Source: Nocardioides sp. WS12
GTDB lineage: Bacteria > Actinomycetota > Actinomycetes > Propionibacteriales > Nocardioidaceae
Assembly (NCBI RefSeq): GCF_014108865.1
Contig: NZ_CP053928.1
Location: 1,364,001 to 1,428,000 of the forward strand
Length of the DNA: 64,000 bases
Reading direction: 5' to 3'
Part shown: one piece after another, positions 25,202-33,552 of the stretch
Layout of the letters: each line of letters starts with the position of its first letter
How positions within the stretch are numbered: the first letter of the stretch is position 1
Translations under genes and position numbers: made by a program
The notes under the pieces: generated by a model
Seen by the model: the letters and a program-made list of their open reading frames with translations, nothing else
Database searches by the model: none
Told to the model about the DNA's origin: nothing

Positions 25202-26998
25202 ATGAACGACACCGCAGCCCGCCCGCTCGATGCGGCGACCGTGCCGGAAGCCTTCCAGCGGACGGTGGCGGCGTACGGCGACAAGGTCGCCCTGCGCAGC
25301 ATCGACGGCTCGACCAGCCTGACCTGGTCCGAACTGGACACCCGGGTCCGCAGCATCGCTGCAGGGCTTGCCGGCATCGGCGTCGGACGGCAGGACACGA
25401 TCGCGATCATGCTGCCGAACACACCGGAGTGCCACATGATCGACTTCGGCGCCGTGCACCTCGGCGCCGTGCCCTTCGCGATCTTCAACAGCTCACCGGC
25501 CGAGCAGATCGCCCATCAGCTGGGCAACGCCGACGCCCGCTTCGTCGTGACGGAACTGGCCTTCCTCCCGAAGGTCCTCGACGCCGTCGCGCGTCTCGAG
25601 GGCCAGGTGGAGAAGGTGGTCGTCGTCGATGGCGAGGCCGACGGTGTCGTGACGCTCGCTGCCGTCGAGGCCGCCGGCGACCCGGACCACGACTTCGAGG
25701 CGGCCTGGCGCGCCGTCGACAAGGCCGATCTGGCGACCCTGATCTACACCTCGGGCACCACGGGACCGCCGAAGGGCGCCCAGTGGTCGCACAACACGGT
25801 CATGGCCGAGCAGCGAGCGCTGGATGCGGCGCTGCCGATGCCGGTCGACGGCATCATCTCGTTCCTGCCGATGGCGCACGCCGGCGGCCGGATCACTGCT
25901 CACTACATGTCGTTGGGCTACGGCGCGACGATCACGGCCTGCCCCGACATGAAGGAGGTGCCGCTGGCGCTGGGCACCAGTCACCCGGATGCCTTCTTCT
26001 CGGTCCCGCGGCTGTGGGAGAAGCTCCAGGTCGCCATCGAGGCGATGATCGCCGGGCAGCCCGACGAACAGCGCGCGGCCCTGCAGGAGGTCGTCCACCT
26101 CGGTCTCGAGCGGGTCAACGCGGTCGAGGCCGGCAGTGGGGTGCCCGCCGAGGTGGCGGCTGAGCTGGTTGCGCGCCACGACGCGATCCTCGACCGGATC
26201 GCGCCGCTGCTCGCCCGACTCGGCCTGGACAACATCAAGGCCGCCTTCGTCGGTGGAGCGCCGTCGAGCCCGGAGTTGTCCCAGTTCTTCCGCGCCGTCG
26301 GCGTACCGATGCTCGAGGCCTACGGCCTGACCGAGGGCTCGCTCAACGTCTTCAACCGGGTGGACGACTACAAGACCGGGACGGCCGGCAAGGCGCTGCC
26401 CGGCGTCGAGGTACGTCTCGCCGAGGATGGCGAACTGCTTTGTCGCGGTGAGCTCAACTTTGCTGGCTACCGCAAGCAGCCCGAGGCAACCGCGGAGGCA
26501 CTCGACGCCGAGGGGTGGCTGCACACCGGCGACATCGCGACCATCGACGAGCACGGCTTCATCGCGATCGTCGACCGCAAGAAGGAGATCATCATCAACT
26601 CGGCCGGCAAGAACATGTCGCCGGCCAACATCGAGTCGACAGTGCGGGGAGAGAGCTCCCTGGTCGGGCAGGTCGTCGCCATCGGTGATGCGCGCAAGTT
26701 CGTCAGTGCGCTGATCACCCTCGATCCGGAAGCCGCTCCGGTGCACGCGAAGAACCTCGGACTCGAGGGGTTGGATCTCGACGACCTGGTCGCCTCACCC
26801 GTGCTGCAGGCCGAGATCGCCTCGATCGTGGAGCGTGCCAACAAGCGGCTCCACGGCAACGAGCAGATCAAGAAGTTCACGGTGCTGGGCTCGGCCTGGT
26901 TGCCGGACTCCGACGAGCTCACTCCGACCGCGAAGCTCAAGCGCCGGGTCATCCACGTGAAGTACGCCGACGCGATCGAGGGGATGTACGCCGAGTGA
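25202..26998 (+). CDS. Long-chain acyl-CoA synthetase (AMP-forming)
   Basis: 598 residues, ANL superfamily. P-loop YTSGTTGPPKG near residue 185, AYGLTEG near 365, GWLHTGD near 445, DRKKEIIINSAGKN near 463 and the C-terminal catalytic Lys in LTPTAKLKRR. It activates a free acid to acyl-AMP and then acyl-CoA. The length and the helical insertion between A4 and A5 fit the long-chain (FadD15-like) branch. It follows the aldehyde dehydrogenase by 23 bp with a GGAG site, and its stop overlaps the start of the racemase gene, so the two act in one coupled operon. Confidence 0.93.
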   Translation: MNDTAARPLDAATVPEAFQRTVAAYGDKVALRSIDGSTSLTWSELDTRVRSIAAGLAGIGVGRQDTIAIMLPNTPECHMIDFGAVHLGAVPFAIFNSSPAEQIAHQLGNADARFVVTELAFLPKVLDAVARLEGQVEKVVVVDGEADGVVTLAAVEAAGDPDHDFEAAWRAVDKADLATLIYTSGTTGPPKGAQWSHNTVMAEQRALDAALPMPVDGIISFLPMAHAGGRITAHYMSLGYGATITACPDMKEVPLALGTSHPDAFFSVPRLWEKLQVAIEAMIAGQPDEQRAALQEVVHLGLERVNAVEAGSGVPAEVAAELVARHDAILDRIAPLLARLGLDNIKAAFVGGAPSSPELSQFFRAVGVPMLEAYGLTEGSLNVFNRVDDYKTGTAGKALPGVEVRLAEDGELLCRGELNFAGYRKQPEATAEALDAEGWLHTGDIATIDEHGFIAIVDRKKEIIINSAGKNMSPANIESTVRGESSLVGQVVAIGDARKFVSALITLDPEAAPVHAKNLGLEGLDLDDLVASPVLQAEIASIVERANKRLHGNEQIKKFTVLGSAWLPDSDELTPTAKLKRRVIHVKYADAIEGMYAE

Positions 26999-28143
26999 TG
27001 CACGATTCTCCCGGTCCGCTCGCGGGCCTGAAGGTCGTGGAGCTGGCCGGCATCGGGCCGGGTCCCTACGCCGCGATGCTGCTGGCGGACATGGGGGCCG
27101 AGGTGGTCCGTGTCGAGAGGCCCGGGCCGCAGGGCAGTTCGGTGCCTCCGGAGAAGGACGTGCTGCGACGCAACCGTCGTTCCGTCGTGCTCGACCTCCG
27201 TGACCCGCGCGGCGTGGCGGCGGTGCTCGAACTGGTCGCTGGGGCCGACGTACTGCTCGAAGGCTTTCGTCCGGGGGTCACCGAGCGGTTGGGCCTGGGG
27301 CCCGACGACTGCCGGGCCGTCAACCCTCGCCTGGTCTACGGCCGGATGACCGGATGGGGCCAGGAGGGACCGCTCGCCAGTGCGGCGGGGCACGACATCG
27401 GCTACATCGCCATCACCGGCGCGCTCGGTGCGATCGGCGACGCGGACGGACGACCGGTTCCGCCGGTCAACCTGGTCGGCGACTTCGGTGGCGGCTCGAC
27501 CTTCCTGGTGATGGGCGTGCTCGCGGCCTGCTGGGAAGCGGCACGCTCGGGACGCGGCCAGGTGGTGGACGCTGCGATCGTCGACGGCGCCGCCTCCCTG
27601 ACCGGCCTGCTGCACGGGATGATGGCGGGCGGTCTGTGGCGCGACCGGCGCGGGGTGAACATGCTCGACGGCGGCCAGCCCTGGTATGACACCTACGCGA
27701 CCTCCGACGGTCGCTGGATGGCCGTCGGGGCGCTGGAGCCCCAGTTCTACGCCGAGCTGGTCCGGCTGCTGGGGCTCGACCCGGCCGTGGCCGACCGCTC
27801 CGACCCGGAGCGCTGGCCCGCGCTGCGCACCGCCATCGCCGAGGCGTTCCTCGGCCGGACCCAGGTCGAGTGGACCGACGTCTTCGAGGGTACCGATGCC
27901 TGCGTCGCGCCGGTGCTCTCGCTCACCGAGGCCGCCGACCACCCGCACCTGGCGAAGCGCGACACGTTCGTCGAGGTCGGGGGAGTCACGCAGCCGGCTC
28001 CGGCCCCGCGGTTCAGCAGGACGTCCTCGGGCATTCCGCATGCGCCGCCCTCCATCGGACAGGACACCCGCGAGGTGCTCGAGCAGTGGGGCGTCGCGGA
28101 CGTCGGCGCGCTGATCGCCGACGGGGTCGCGGTCCAGAGCTGA
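26998..28143 (+). CDS. Alpha-methylacyl-CoA racemase-like CoA transferase family III protein
   Basis: 381 residues. N-terminal GIGPGPYAAMLLADMGAEVVRVE is the family III (CaiB/BaiF) signature (read as GIGPGPYAAMLLADMG then AEVVRVE). The catalytic His of racemases lies in AAGHDIGYI near residue 132 and the matching Asp in NLVGDFGGG near 162, the pattern of alpha-methylacyl-CoA racemase, not a transferase. This enzyme epimerises 2-methyl-branched acyl-CoAs so that (S)-specific acyl-CoA dehydrogenases can use them, as in sterol side-chain or isoprenoid degradation. It implies a methyl-branched substrate. Start overlaps the ligase stop (TGATG). Confidence 0.85.
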   Translation: MHDSPGPLAGLKVVELAGIGPGPYAAMLLADMGAEVVRVERPGPQGSSVPPEKDVLRRNRRSVVLDLRDPRGVAAVLELVAGADVLLEGFRPGVTERLGLGPDDCRAVNPRLVYGRMTGWGQEGPLASAAGHDIGYIAITGALGAIGDADGRPVPPVNLVGDFGGGSTFLVMGVLAACWEAARSGRGQVVDAAIVDGAASLTGLLHGMMAGGLWRDRRGVNMLDGGQPWYDTYATSDGRWMAVGALEPQFYAELVRLLGLDPAVADRSDPERWPALRTAIAEAFLGRTQVEWTDVFEGTDACVAPVLSLTEAADHPHLAKRDTFVEVGGVTQPAPAPRFSRTSSGIPHAPPSIGQDTREVLEQWGVADVGALIADGVAVQS

Positions 28144-28166
28144 CCGGACCTCGTCCGGGGCCGCGC

Positions 28167-28931
28167 TCACCAGAAGCGGGGTGCCCGCTTCTCGACGAAT
28201 GCCTGCTTGGCCTCCTCGAAGTGCGGGTGCTGTTGGGCGCGCCCCTGGGCGGTCGCCTCGGCGTCGAGCTGGGTCGCGAGGTCGACGTGCTGACCGGCCC
28301 GGAGAAGTCGCCGGATCGGGCCCACGGATGCGGACAGCGCGGCCACCTCGGCCGCGAGCAGCGTGGCCCGCCGCAGCAGGTCGTCGGCCGGGACGAGCTC
28401 GCTGACGAGTCCCCAGGCCAGGGCCTGCTCGGCCGTGACCTTGCGGCCCAACAGGGCGATCTCGGTGGCGCGGGTGGCACCGACGATGCGGGTCAGGTGC
28501 CAGGTCGCACCGACGTCCGGCACGAGTCCGACTTTGACGAAGGACATGGTGAAGGACGCCGTGGTCGCGGCCATCCGGAAGTCGGCGTTGAGGGCCAGTG
28601 AGAAGCCGGCTCCTGCGGCCGGACCGTTGACGGCGGCGATGAGCGGGGTGTCCATGGCGGCGATCTGCTCGACCAGCGGGACGTAGAGCCTGCGGATCAC
28701 GTCCTCGACGTCGCTGGGTCCCGCGCTGAGGTCGGCGCCGGCGCAGAAGGCACGACCGGCCCCGGTGAGCACGATGGCGCGGACGTCGTCCTCGGCCTCG
28801 AGCTTCTCCAGCTGCGCGCGCAGGTCGGCCACGAGGGCGTGGTTGAGCGCGTTGAACCGTTCGGGGCGGTTGAGCGTGACGACGGCGTACCCGTCGCGTC
28901 GCTCGCAGAGCAGGTGCTCGGTCGACTGCAT
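28167..28931 (-). CDS. Enoyl-CoA isomerase-type crotonase (PaaG/ECI-like)
   Basis: 254 residues. Oxyanion-hole AFCAGADLS near residue 64. The first hydratase Glu is absent (AAGAGFSLALNAD). The second region reads FVKVGLVPDVGATWHL, where an Asp in the PDxG turn is the catalytic acid of PaaG and delta3-delta2-enoyl-CoA isomerases. So a double-bond isomerase is more likely than a hydratase. It is convergent with the racemase gene (23 bp apart) and divergent from the SDR gene, with a regulon palindrome in between. Confidence 0.83.
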   Translation of the reverse strand: MQSTEHLLCERRDGYAVVTLNRPERFNALNHALVADLRAQLEKLEAEDDVRAIVLTGAGRAFCAGADLSAGPSDVEDVIRRLYVPLVEQIAAMDTPLIAAVNGPAAGAGFSLALNADFRMAATTASFTMSFVKVGLVPDVGATWHLTRIVGATRATEIALLGRKVTAEQALAWGLVSELVPADDLLRRATLLAAEVAALSASVGPIRRLLRAGQHVDLATQLDAEATAQGRAQQHPHFEEAKQAFVEKRAPRFW

Positions 28932-28992
28932 GGGGTGTCCTCTCGCCGGCCGCGGCCGCTCGTCGTTGACCCGGAGGTCCGGGTCCTTCTAA

Positions 28993-29015
28993 TATAGAGA
29001 CAGTATCTCTCAAAA
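28993..29015. promoter_or_regulatory. Regulon palindrome, site F
   Basis: AGAGA and TCTCT inner arms are separated by 5 bp, extended by TAT on the left and CAAAA on the right. It sits 17 bp before the SDR start (29033) and 61 bp before the divergent crotonase start (28931). Confidence 0.6.
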
Positions 29016-29032
29016 TCGAAAGGTGTGTCCAG

Positions 29033-29800
29033 ATGGACCTCTCAGGATCTTCAGCCGTCGTCACGGGCGGCGCGTCCGGTCTCGGCCTCGCCACCGTCAA
29101 GCGTCTCCTCGCTGCCGGTGCCCAGGGCGTCGTGATCGCCGACCTGGCTTCCTCCGACGGCAAGTCCGTCGTCGAGGACCTCGGCGACCGCGTCTCGTTC
29201 GTGCCGGCCGACGTCCGCAACGTCGAGGAGATGGAAGCCGTGTACGACGCCGCCGAGGCCATCGCGCCCGTGCGCGCGCTCGTGCACTGTGCCGGCCGGG
29301 GTGGCGCCGTACGCCTGGTGAACCGCGACGGGACGCCCGGCGACCTCGAGCTCTACTCGGAGGTGATCGGCATCAACTTGATCGGGACCTTCAATGTGCT
29401 GCGCCTCGCGGCGGCCCGGATGGCGCGCAACGAGCCCGTCGACGGGGACCGGGGTGTCTGCATCCTGACGTCGTCGGTCGCGGCCTTCGAGGGCCAGATC
29501 GGCCAGATTCCCTACGCGTCGGCCAAGGCCGGCATCGTGGGCATGACGATCGTCGCCGCGCGCGACCTGGCGGGCAAGCAGATCCGGGTCTGCACCATCG
29601 CCCCCGGCACCTTCGACACCCCGCTGCTGAACCGCCTCAGTGACGACGTCCGCGACTCGCTCGCGAAGATCGTTCCCCACCCGAGTCGGCTGGGCGAGCC
29701 CGACGAGTACGCCAAGCTCGCGCTGAGCATCATCGACAACGGCATGCTCAACGGCGAGACGATCCGGCTCGACGGCGCCATCCGGATGTCGCCGCGATGA
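29033..29800 (+). CDS. Short-chain dehydrogenase, 3-hydroxyacyl-CoA dehydrogenase type II-like
   Basis: 255 residues. [10 protein letters not shown] cofactor motif at the N-terminus, NNAG-equivalent HCAGRGG near 85, catalytic Ser in [12 protein letters not shown] and the YASAK (Tyr/Lys) motif near 160. The segment [21 protein letters not shown] closely matches HSD17B10/type II 3-hydroxyacyl-CoA dehydrogenases (in parts: [20 protein letters not shown]). It should oxidise a 3-hydroxyacyl-CoA or a hydroxysteroid-like alcohol with NAD+. An ATGA overlap couples it to the next crotonase gene. Of the genes here it is the best candidate for the third beta-oxidation step. Confidence 0.87.
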   Translation: MDLSGSSAVVTGGASGLGLATVKRLLAAGAQGVVIADLASSDGKSVVEDLGDRVSFVPADVRNVEEMEAVYDAAEAIAPVRALVHCAGRGGAVRLVNRDGTPGDLELYSEVIGINLIGTFNVLRLAAARMARNEPVDGDRGVCILTSSVAAFEGQIGQIPYASAKAGIVGMTIVAARDLAGKQIRVCTIAPGTFDTPLLNRLSDDVRDSLAKIVPHPSRLGEPDEYAKLALSIIDNGMLNGETIRLDGAIRMSPR

Positions 29801-30564
29801 GTGACGCGGTCCTCTTCGAGGTCGCCGACGGGATCGCGACGATCACCCTCAATCGCCCCGAGGTGCGCAACGCGATCGACCTCCCGACGTCGCTGGCGAT
29901 TGCTGCCGCGCTGGACGAGGTCGACGACCGCAGTGACGTGACCGTCGCGGTCCTCACTGGCGCGGGCACGACCTTCTGCGCCGGCATGGACCTGAAGGCC
30001 TTTGCGGCGACCAGGGAGCGCCCGATCGACGAGCGCAGGGGCGCGTTCGGCATCGTGCGCAAGCCCTGCGACAAGCCGCTGATCGCTGCGATCGAGGGCA
30101 ACGCGCTGGGGGGTGGGCTGGAGATCGCTCTGGCCTGCGACCTGGTGGTCGCGACGGAGAGCTCGCGGCTGGGGCTGCCCGAGGTCAAGCGTGGTCTGGT
30201 GGCTGCTGCGGGCGGGGTGCTGCGGTTGCCGCGCCGGATCCCGCAGGCGGTCGCCCTCGAGCTGATCATGACCGGCGAACCGTTGACGGCCGAGGAGGCC
30301 CGGGGCTGGGGGCTGGTCAACCGGGTTGCCCCCGACGGGCAGGCGCTGGCGGTGGCCCGCCAGCTGGCGTTGGCGATCAGCGCCAATGCTCCGCTGGCGG
30401 TGCGTGCTGCGAAACGGATCGTCGTGGAGTCCGCCGACTGGAGCCTCGACGAGGGATTCGACCGTCAGGTCGAGCACACCGCTCCGGTGCGGGCCTCGGC
30501 CGATGCTGCCGAAGGCGCCCTGGCTTTCGTGGAGAAGCGCTCGCCGCGGTGGACAGGCGCATGA
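29797..30564 (+). CDS. Enoyl-CoA hydratase
   Basis: 255 residues. Crotonase fold with both catalytic glutamates apparently present: one in LGGGLEIALACD near 109, one in GLPEVKRGL near 130. FCAGMDLKAF forms the oxyanion hole. It starts inside the SDR stop codon, so the pair makes a hydratase/dehydrogenase operon. It probably hydrates an enoyl-CoA of the imported substrate. Its paralogue at 5751 has the same residues; substrate split between them is unknown. Confidence 0.9.
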   Translation: MSDAVLFEVADGIATITLNRPEVRNAIDLPTSLAIAAALDEVDDRSDVTVAVLTGAGTTFCAGMDLKAFAATRERPIDERRGAFGIVRKPCDKPLIAAIEGNALGGGLEIALACDLVVATESSRLGLPEVKRGLVAAAGGVLRLPRRIPQAVALELIMTGEPLTAEEARGWGLVNRVAPDGQALAVARQLALAISANAPLAVRAAKRIVVESADWSLDEGFDRQVEHTAPVRASADAAEGALAFVEKRSPRWTGA

Positions 30565-30576
30565 TCCGCGCGTTAA

Positions 30577-30599
30577 TATTGAGACATACACGTTCAATA
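30577..30599. promoter_or_regulatory. Regulon palindrome, site G (BVMO)
   Basis: TATTGA and TTCAATA arms with the GAC...G core between them. One of the cleanest dyads in the set, 56 bp before the GTG start of the monooxygenase. Confidence 0.7.
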
Positions 30600-30655
30600 A
30601 GATTCCAGGGTGCGTCGCGGTTGGCCTCGCGCTCGGGAGCACGAAGGGGAATCAC

Positions 30656-32596
30656 GTGACCCAGTTGATCAATCGCGTCGTCGAGGACGGCTCCGTCCCG
30701 GACCGTGACCGTCTGGCGGCAGCGCTCGAAGAAGCGAACATCCCCACCCTGCTCCTTGTCCTGACCCACCTCACCGGCGACGCCAAGTGGCTCGAGGAGC
30801 CCTACCGTCCCCAGCGCGGGCCGGTGCTCGACGACAACGACTCGGGCTCGCTGCCCGACGAGGTCCAGGCGGAGATTCGCGCGGCGGCGCTGGCCACCAT
30901 CCTCGACGCGGAGTCGGGCCTGATCGCCGAAAAGCCCCTGACGCCGACCGAAGTCACGCGGATGCTCGAGATCGCGCTGGTCGAGGAGATTCCCGCCGAG
31001 TACGGCGACCTGCTCGCCGAGGAACTCGGTGTCCTCTCCCGCGACATCGACGTGCCGCACCCGCTTCCCCCGGGATTCGAGGCCCTCATCATCGGCGCCG
31101 GGTTGTCGGGGATCGCGCTGGCGATCAAGCTCAAGGGCGCAGGCGTGCCGTTCACGATCATCGAGAAGAACGACGAGATCGGCGGCACCTGGTTCGAGAA
31201 CGTCTACCCCGGTTGCGGCGTCGACACCCCGAGCCACCTCTACTCGTTCTCCTTCGAGCCCAACGGGGAGTGGACCCGCTTCTTCGCGAAGCGCCCTGAG
31301 GTGCACCAGTACCTCGCCCGGCTCGTCGACACCTACGGCATCCGCGAGCACATCGTCTTCGGCCACGAGGTCAAGCGCGCTGCGTTCGATCCGGAGACCA
31401 CGACCTGGCAGCTCGATGTCGTCGACGCCGAGGGACGCGAGACGTCGTACTCGGCGCCGGTGCTCGCCACCGGCGTCGGCATGGTCAACCGTCCCTCGAT
31501 CCCGAACATCGCGGGAGCCGACTCCTTCGCTGGCCCGATCATGCACACCGCCGAGTGGGATCCCACCGTCGAGTACGCCGGCGAGACCGTGGCCGTGATC
31601 GGCACGGGAGCGAGCGCGATGCAGCTGGTGCCCTCGATCGCCGGGGTCGCGAAGAAGGTCGTCGTCTTCCAGCGGTCGAAGCAGTGGGCTGTGCCGCACC
31701 CCAACTACCACCGCGACGTGCCGACGGGCGTGCTGCACCTGATGGAGCGGCTTCCGCTCTACACGCGCTGGTACCGGCTCCGGGCGTTCTGGAACTTCAG
31801 CGACCGGTTGCACTCGTCGCTGCGGATCGACCCCGAGTGGACCAAGCCCGAGCTGTCGATCAACGACCAGAACGAGCGGCACCGCATCTACCTGACGAAG
31901 TACATCAAGGAGCAGCTGGGCGACCGGACCGACCTCCACGACGCCTGTATCCCGGAGTACCCGCCGTACGGCAAGCGGCCGTTGCTCGACAACGGTTGGT
32001 TCCGCACGGTGCAGCGTGACGACGTCGACCTGGTGACGACCGACGTCGAGCGGATCGTGCCCGAGGGCGTCGTGACGAAGGACGGCACGCTGCACGAGGC
32101 CGACATCGTCGTCTGGGCCACCGGCTTCAAGGCGCTTCAATTCCTGTGGCCGATGGAGATCCACGGCGTCTCGGGCAAGAGCCTGGCCGAGCAGTGGGGC
32201 GACCACGACGCCCGCGCCTACCTGGGCGTGACGGTGCCGGACTTCCCGAACATGTTCATCCTCAACGGGCCGAACACCAACGCCGGGCACGGCGGCAGCG
32301 CGATCCTCTCCTGCGAGTTCCAGGTCCGCTACATCATGCAGGCCGTGGCGCGGCTCGCCTCTGGCGAGGCGGCCAGCCTGGAGGTGGACGAGGACGTCTT
32401 CTGGGCCTACAACCACGAGCTCGACGCCGAGCTGGACCAGTGCATCTGGTCCCACCCGGGCATGACCACGTGGTATCGCAACGAGGCCGGCCGGATCGTG
32501 GTCAGCAGTCCGTGGACCTACCTGGACTCGTGGAACCGGATGCGCGAGCTCGACCTCGCGGACTACCACGAGACAACGGCGAACCCACGCGGATAG
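30656..32596 (+). CDS. Type I Baeyer-Villiger monooxygenase, N-terminally extended
   Basis: 646 residues. After an N-terminal extension of about 130 residues come the FAD Rossmann motif GAGLSGIALAIKLK, GGTWFENVYPGCGVDTPSHL (20 residues), the BVMO fingerprint FAGPIMHTAEWD and the NADPH-binding GTGASAMQLVPSIA. Family knowledge: such extended enzymes resemble 4-hydroxyacetophenone monooxygenase. The reaction inserts oxygen next to a ketone, giving an ester or lactone; the hydrolase at 2278 could then open it (inference). GTG start at 30656 is preceded by GAAGGGGA. Transcription ends in the strong hairpin at 32605. Confidence 0.92.
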   Translation: MTQLINRVVEDGSVPDRDRLAAALEEANIPTLLLVLTHLTGDAKWLEEPYRPQRGPVLDDNDSGSLPDEVQAEIRAAALATILDAESGLIAEKPLTPTEVTRMLEIALVEEIPAEYGDLLAEELGVLSRDIDVPHPLPPGFEALIIGAGLSGIALAIKLKGAGVPFTIIEKNDEIGGTWFENVYPGCGVDTPSHLYSFSFEPNGEWTRFFAKRPEVHQYLARLVDTYGIREHIVFGHEVKRAAFDPETTTWQLDVVDAEGRETSYSAPVLATGVGMVNRPSIPNIAGADSFAGPIMHTAEWDPTVEYAGETVAVIGTGASAMQLVPSIAGVAKKVVVFQRSKQWAVPHPNYHRDVPTGVLHLMERLPLYTRWYRLRAFWNFSDRLHSSLRIDPEWTKPELSINDQNERHRIYLTKYIKEQLGDRTDLHDACIPEYPPYGKRPLLDNGWFRTVQRDDVDLVTTDVERIVPEGVVTKDGTLHEADIVVWATGFKALQFLWPMEIHGVSGKSLAEQWGDHDARAYLGVTVPDFPNMFILNGPNTNAGHGGSAILSCEFQVRYIMQAVARLASGEAASLEVDEDVFWAYNHELDAELDQCIWSHPGMTTWYRNEAGRIVVSSPWTYLDSWNRMRELDLADYHETTANPRG

Positions 32597-32604
32597 CAGC
32601 GACC

Positions 32605-32643
32605 ACTGATGCCCGGACTCCCTCACGGGGTCCGGGCATCAGT
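32605..32643. terminator. Strong bidirectional hairpin terminator
   Basis: 14-bp perfect stem (ACTGATGCCCGGAC / GTCCGGGCATCAGT) with an 11-nt loop, between the convergent BVMO and NorQ-like genes. Confidence 0.8.
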
Positions 32644-32701
32644 ACTCCTGCGACCCGGTCCACGGCCTCATGGGGCGAGATGCTTCACGAGGGTTGCGCA
32701 G

Positions 32702-33541
32702 TCACCTGTTCCGGGAAGGCCGGCCGCCTGGCTCAGTTGGAGTCCGGTGCGCGAACTCCCGGACCAGGCCGCGCAGGCCATCGCGCAACTCCGGGTCGTC
32801 CGACAAGGGACCGGTGATTGCGGTGTGCGCGGCGGCTTCGAAGTCGAGACCTTCGGCCATCAGGCCTGCCGCGGCGACGACGGTGCGGGTCGACGCGACC
32901 TCGCGCAAGCCCGGGTGCTCGATGCGTCGGATTGCCTGTGCCAGCCGCAGCAGGTCACCGATCTCCTCGCCGGGCATGCCTGTTTCGTCAGTCACGATCT
33001 TCTGTTCGAGCTCGAAGGTCGGGAAGTCCAGTTCGATCGCGACCATCCGCTGACGCGTCGACGGCTTGAGGTCCTTGAGGATTGACTGGTAGCCGGGGTT
33101 GTACGACACGACCAGCTGAAATCCGGGCGCCGCCTGGATGCGCTGACCCCCGAGTCGCTCAAGGTTGAGCTCGCGCCGGTGGTCGGTCAGCGAGTGGATC
33201 GCCACGACGGCATCTGCCCGTGCTTCGACGACCTCGTCGAGATAGCAGATGCCTCCCTCGCGGGCTGCACGGGTGAGCGGCCCGTCGACCCATACGGTGT
33301 CGCCTCCGCGCAGGAGGAACCGGCCCAGCAAGTCTGAGGCGGTCATGTCCTCGTGGCACGACACGGTGTGCAGCGTGACGTCGAGGCGGTCGGCCATGTG
33401 CTCGACGAGGCGGGTCTTGCCACAGCCCGTGGGCCCCTTCAGCATGACCGCGAGCCCGCGCCGCCAAGCGGCTGCGAAGACCGAGACCTCGTTGCCGGCC
33501 GAGTGGTAGATGGGGCTGGTCATCGTCGGTGCGGTGGACAT
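32702..33541 (-). CDS. norQ: NorQ/CbbQ-type AAA+ ATPase (MoxR superfamily)
   Basis: 279 residues. Walker A GPTGCGKT near residues 36-43, Walker B ICYLDEVVEA near 100, a sensor Asn in VSYNPGY near 147 and an arginine-finger region in the C-terminal lid. CbbQ/NorQ proteins team with a von Willebrand-type NorD/CbbO partner to insert metals or activate enzymes such as nitric oxide reductase or Rubisco. Here the NorD partner is the next gene upstream (11-bp gap). No norB or norC is present, so the client is something else. Start at 33541; MTSPIYHS seven codons later is an alternative. Confidence 0.9.
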   Translation of the reverse strand: MSTAPTMTSPIYHSAGNEVSVFAAAWRRGLAVMLKGPTGCGKTRLVEHMADRLDVTLHTVSCHEDMTASDLLGRFLLRGGDTVWVDGPLTRAAREGGICYLDEVVEARADAVVAIHSLTDHRRELNLERLGGQRIQAAPGFQLVVSYNPGYQSILKDLKPSTRQRMVAIELDFPTFELEQKIVTDETGMPGEEIGDLLRLAQAIRRIEHPGLREVASTRTVVAAAGLMAEGLDFEAAAHTAITGPLSDDPELRDGLRGLVREFAHRTPTEPGGRPSRNR

Positions 33542-33552
33542 GATCGTCCCTT

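Noticed and set aside
26467..29262. Very long open frame on the minus strand (over 900 codons) across the ligase, racemase and crotonase genes
   Set aside because: It is antisense to well-supported genes with clear motifs and contains only low-complexity Arg/Ala/Pro-rich sequence, a usual artefact of high GC.
30377..32626. Long antisense frame opposite the Baeyer-Villiger monooxygenase
   Set aside because: Mirror of GC-rich codons; the plus-strand protein has all BVMO motifs.
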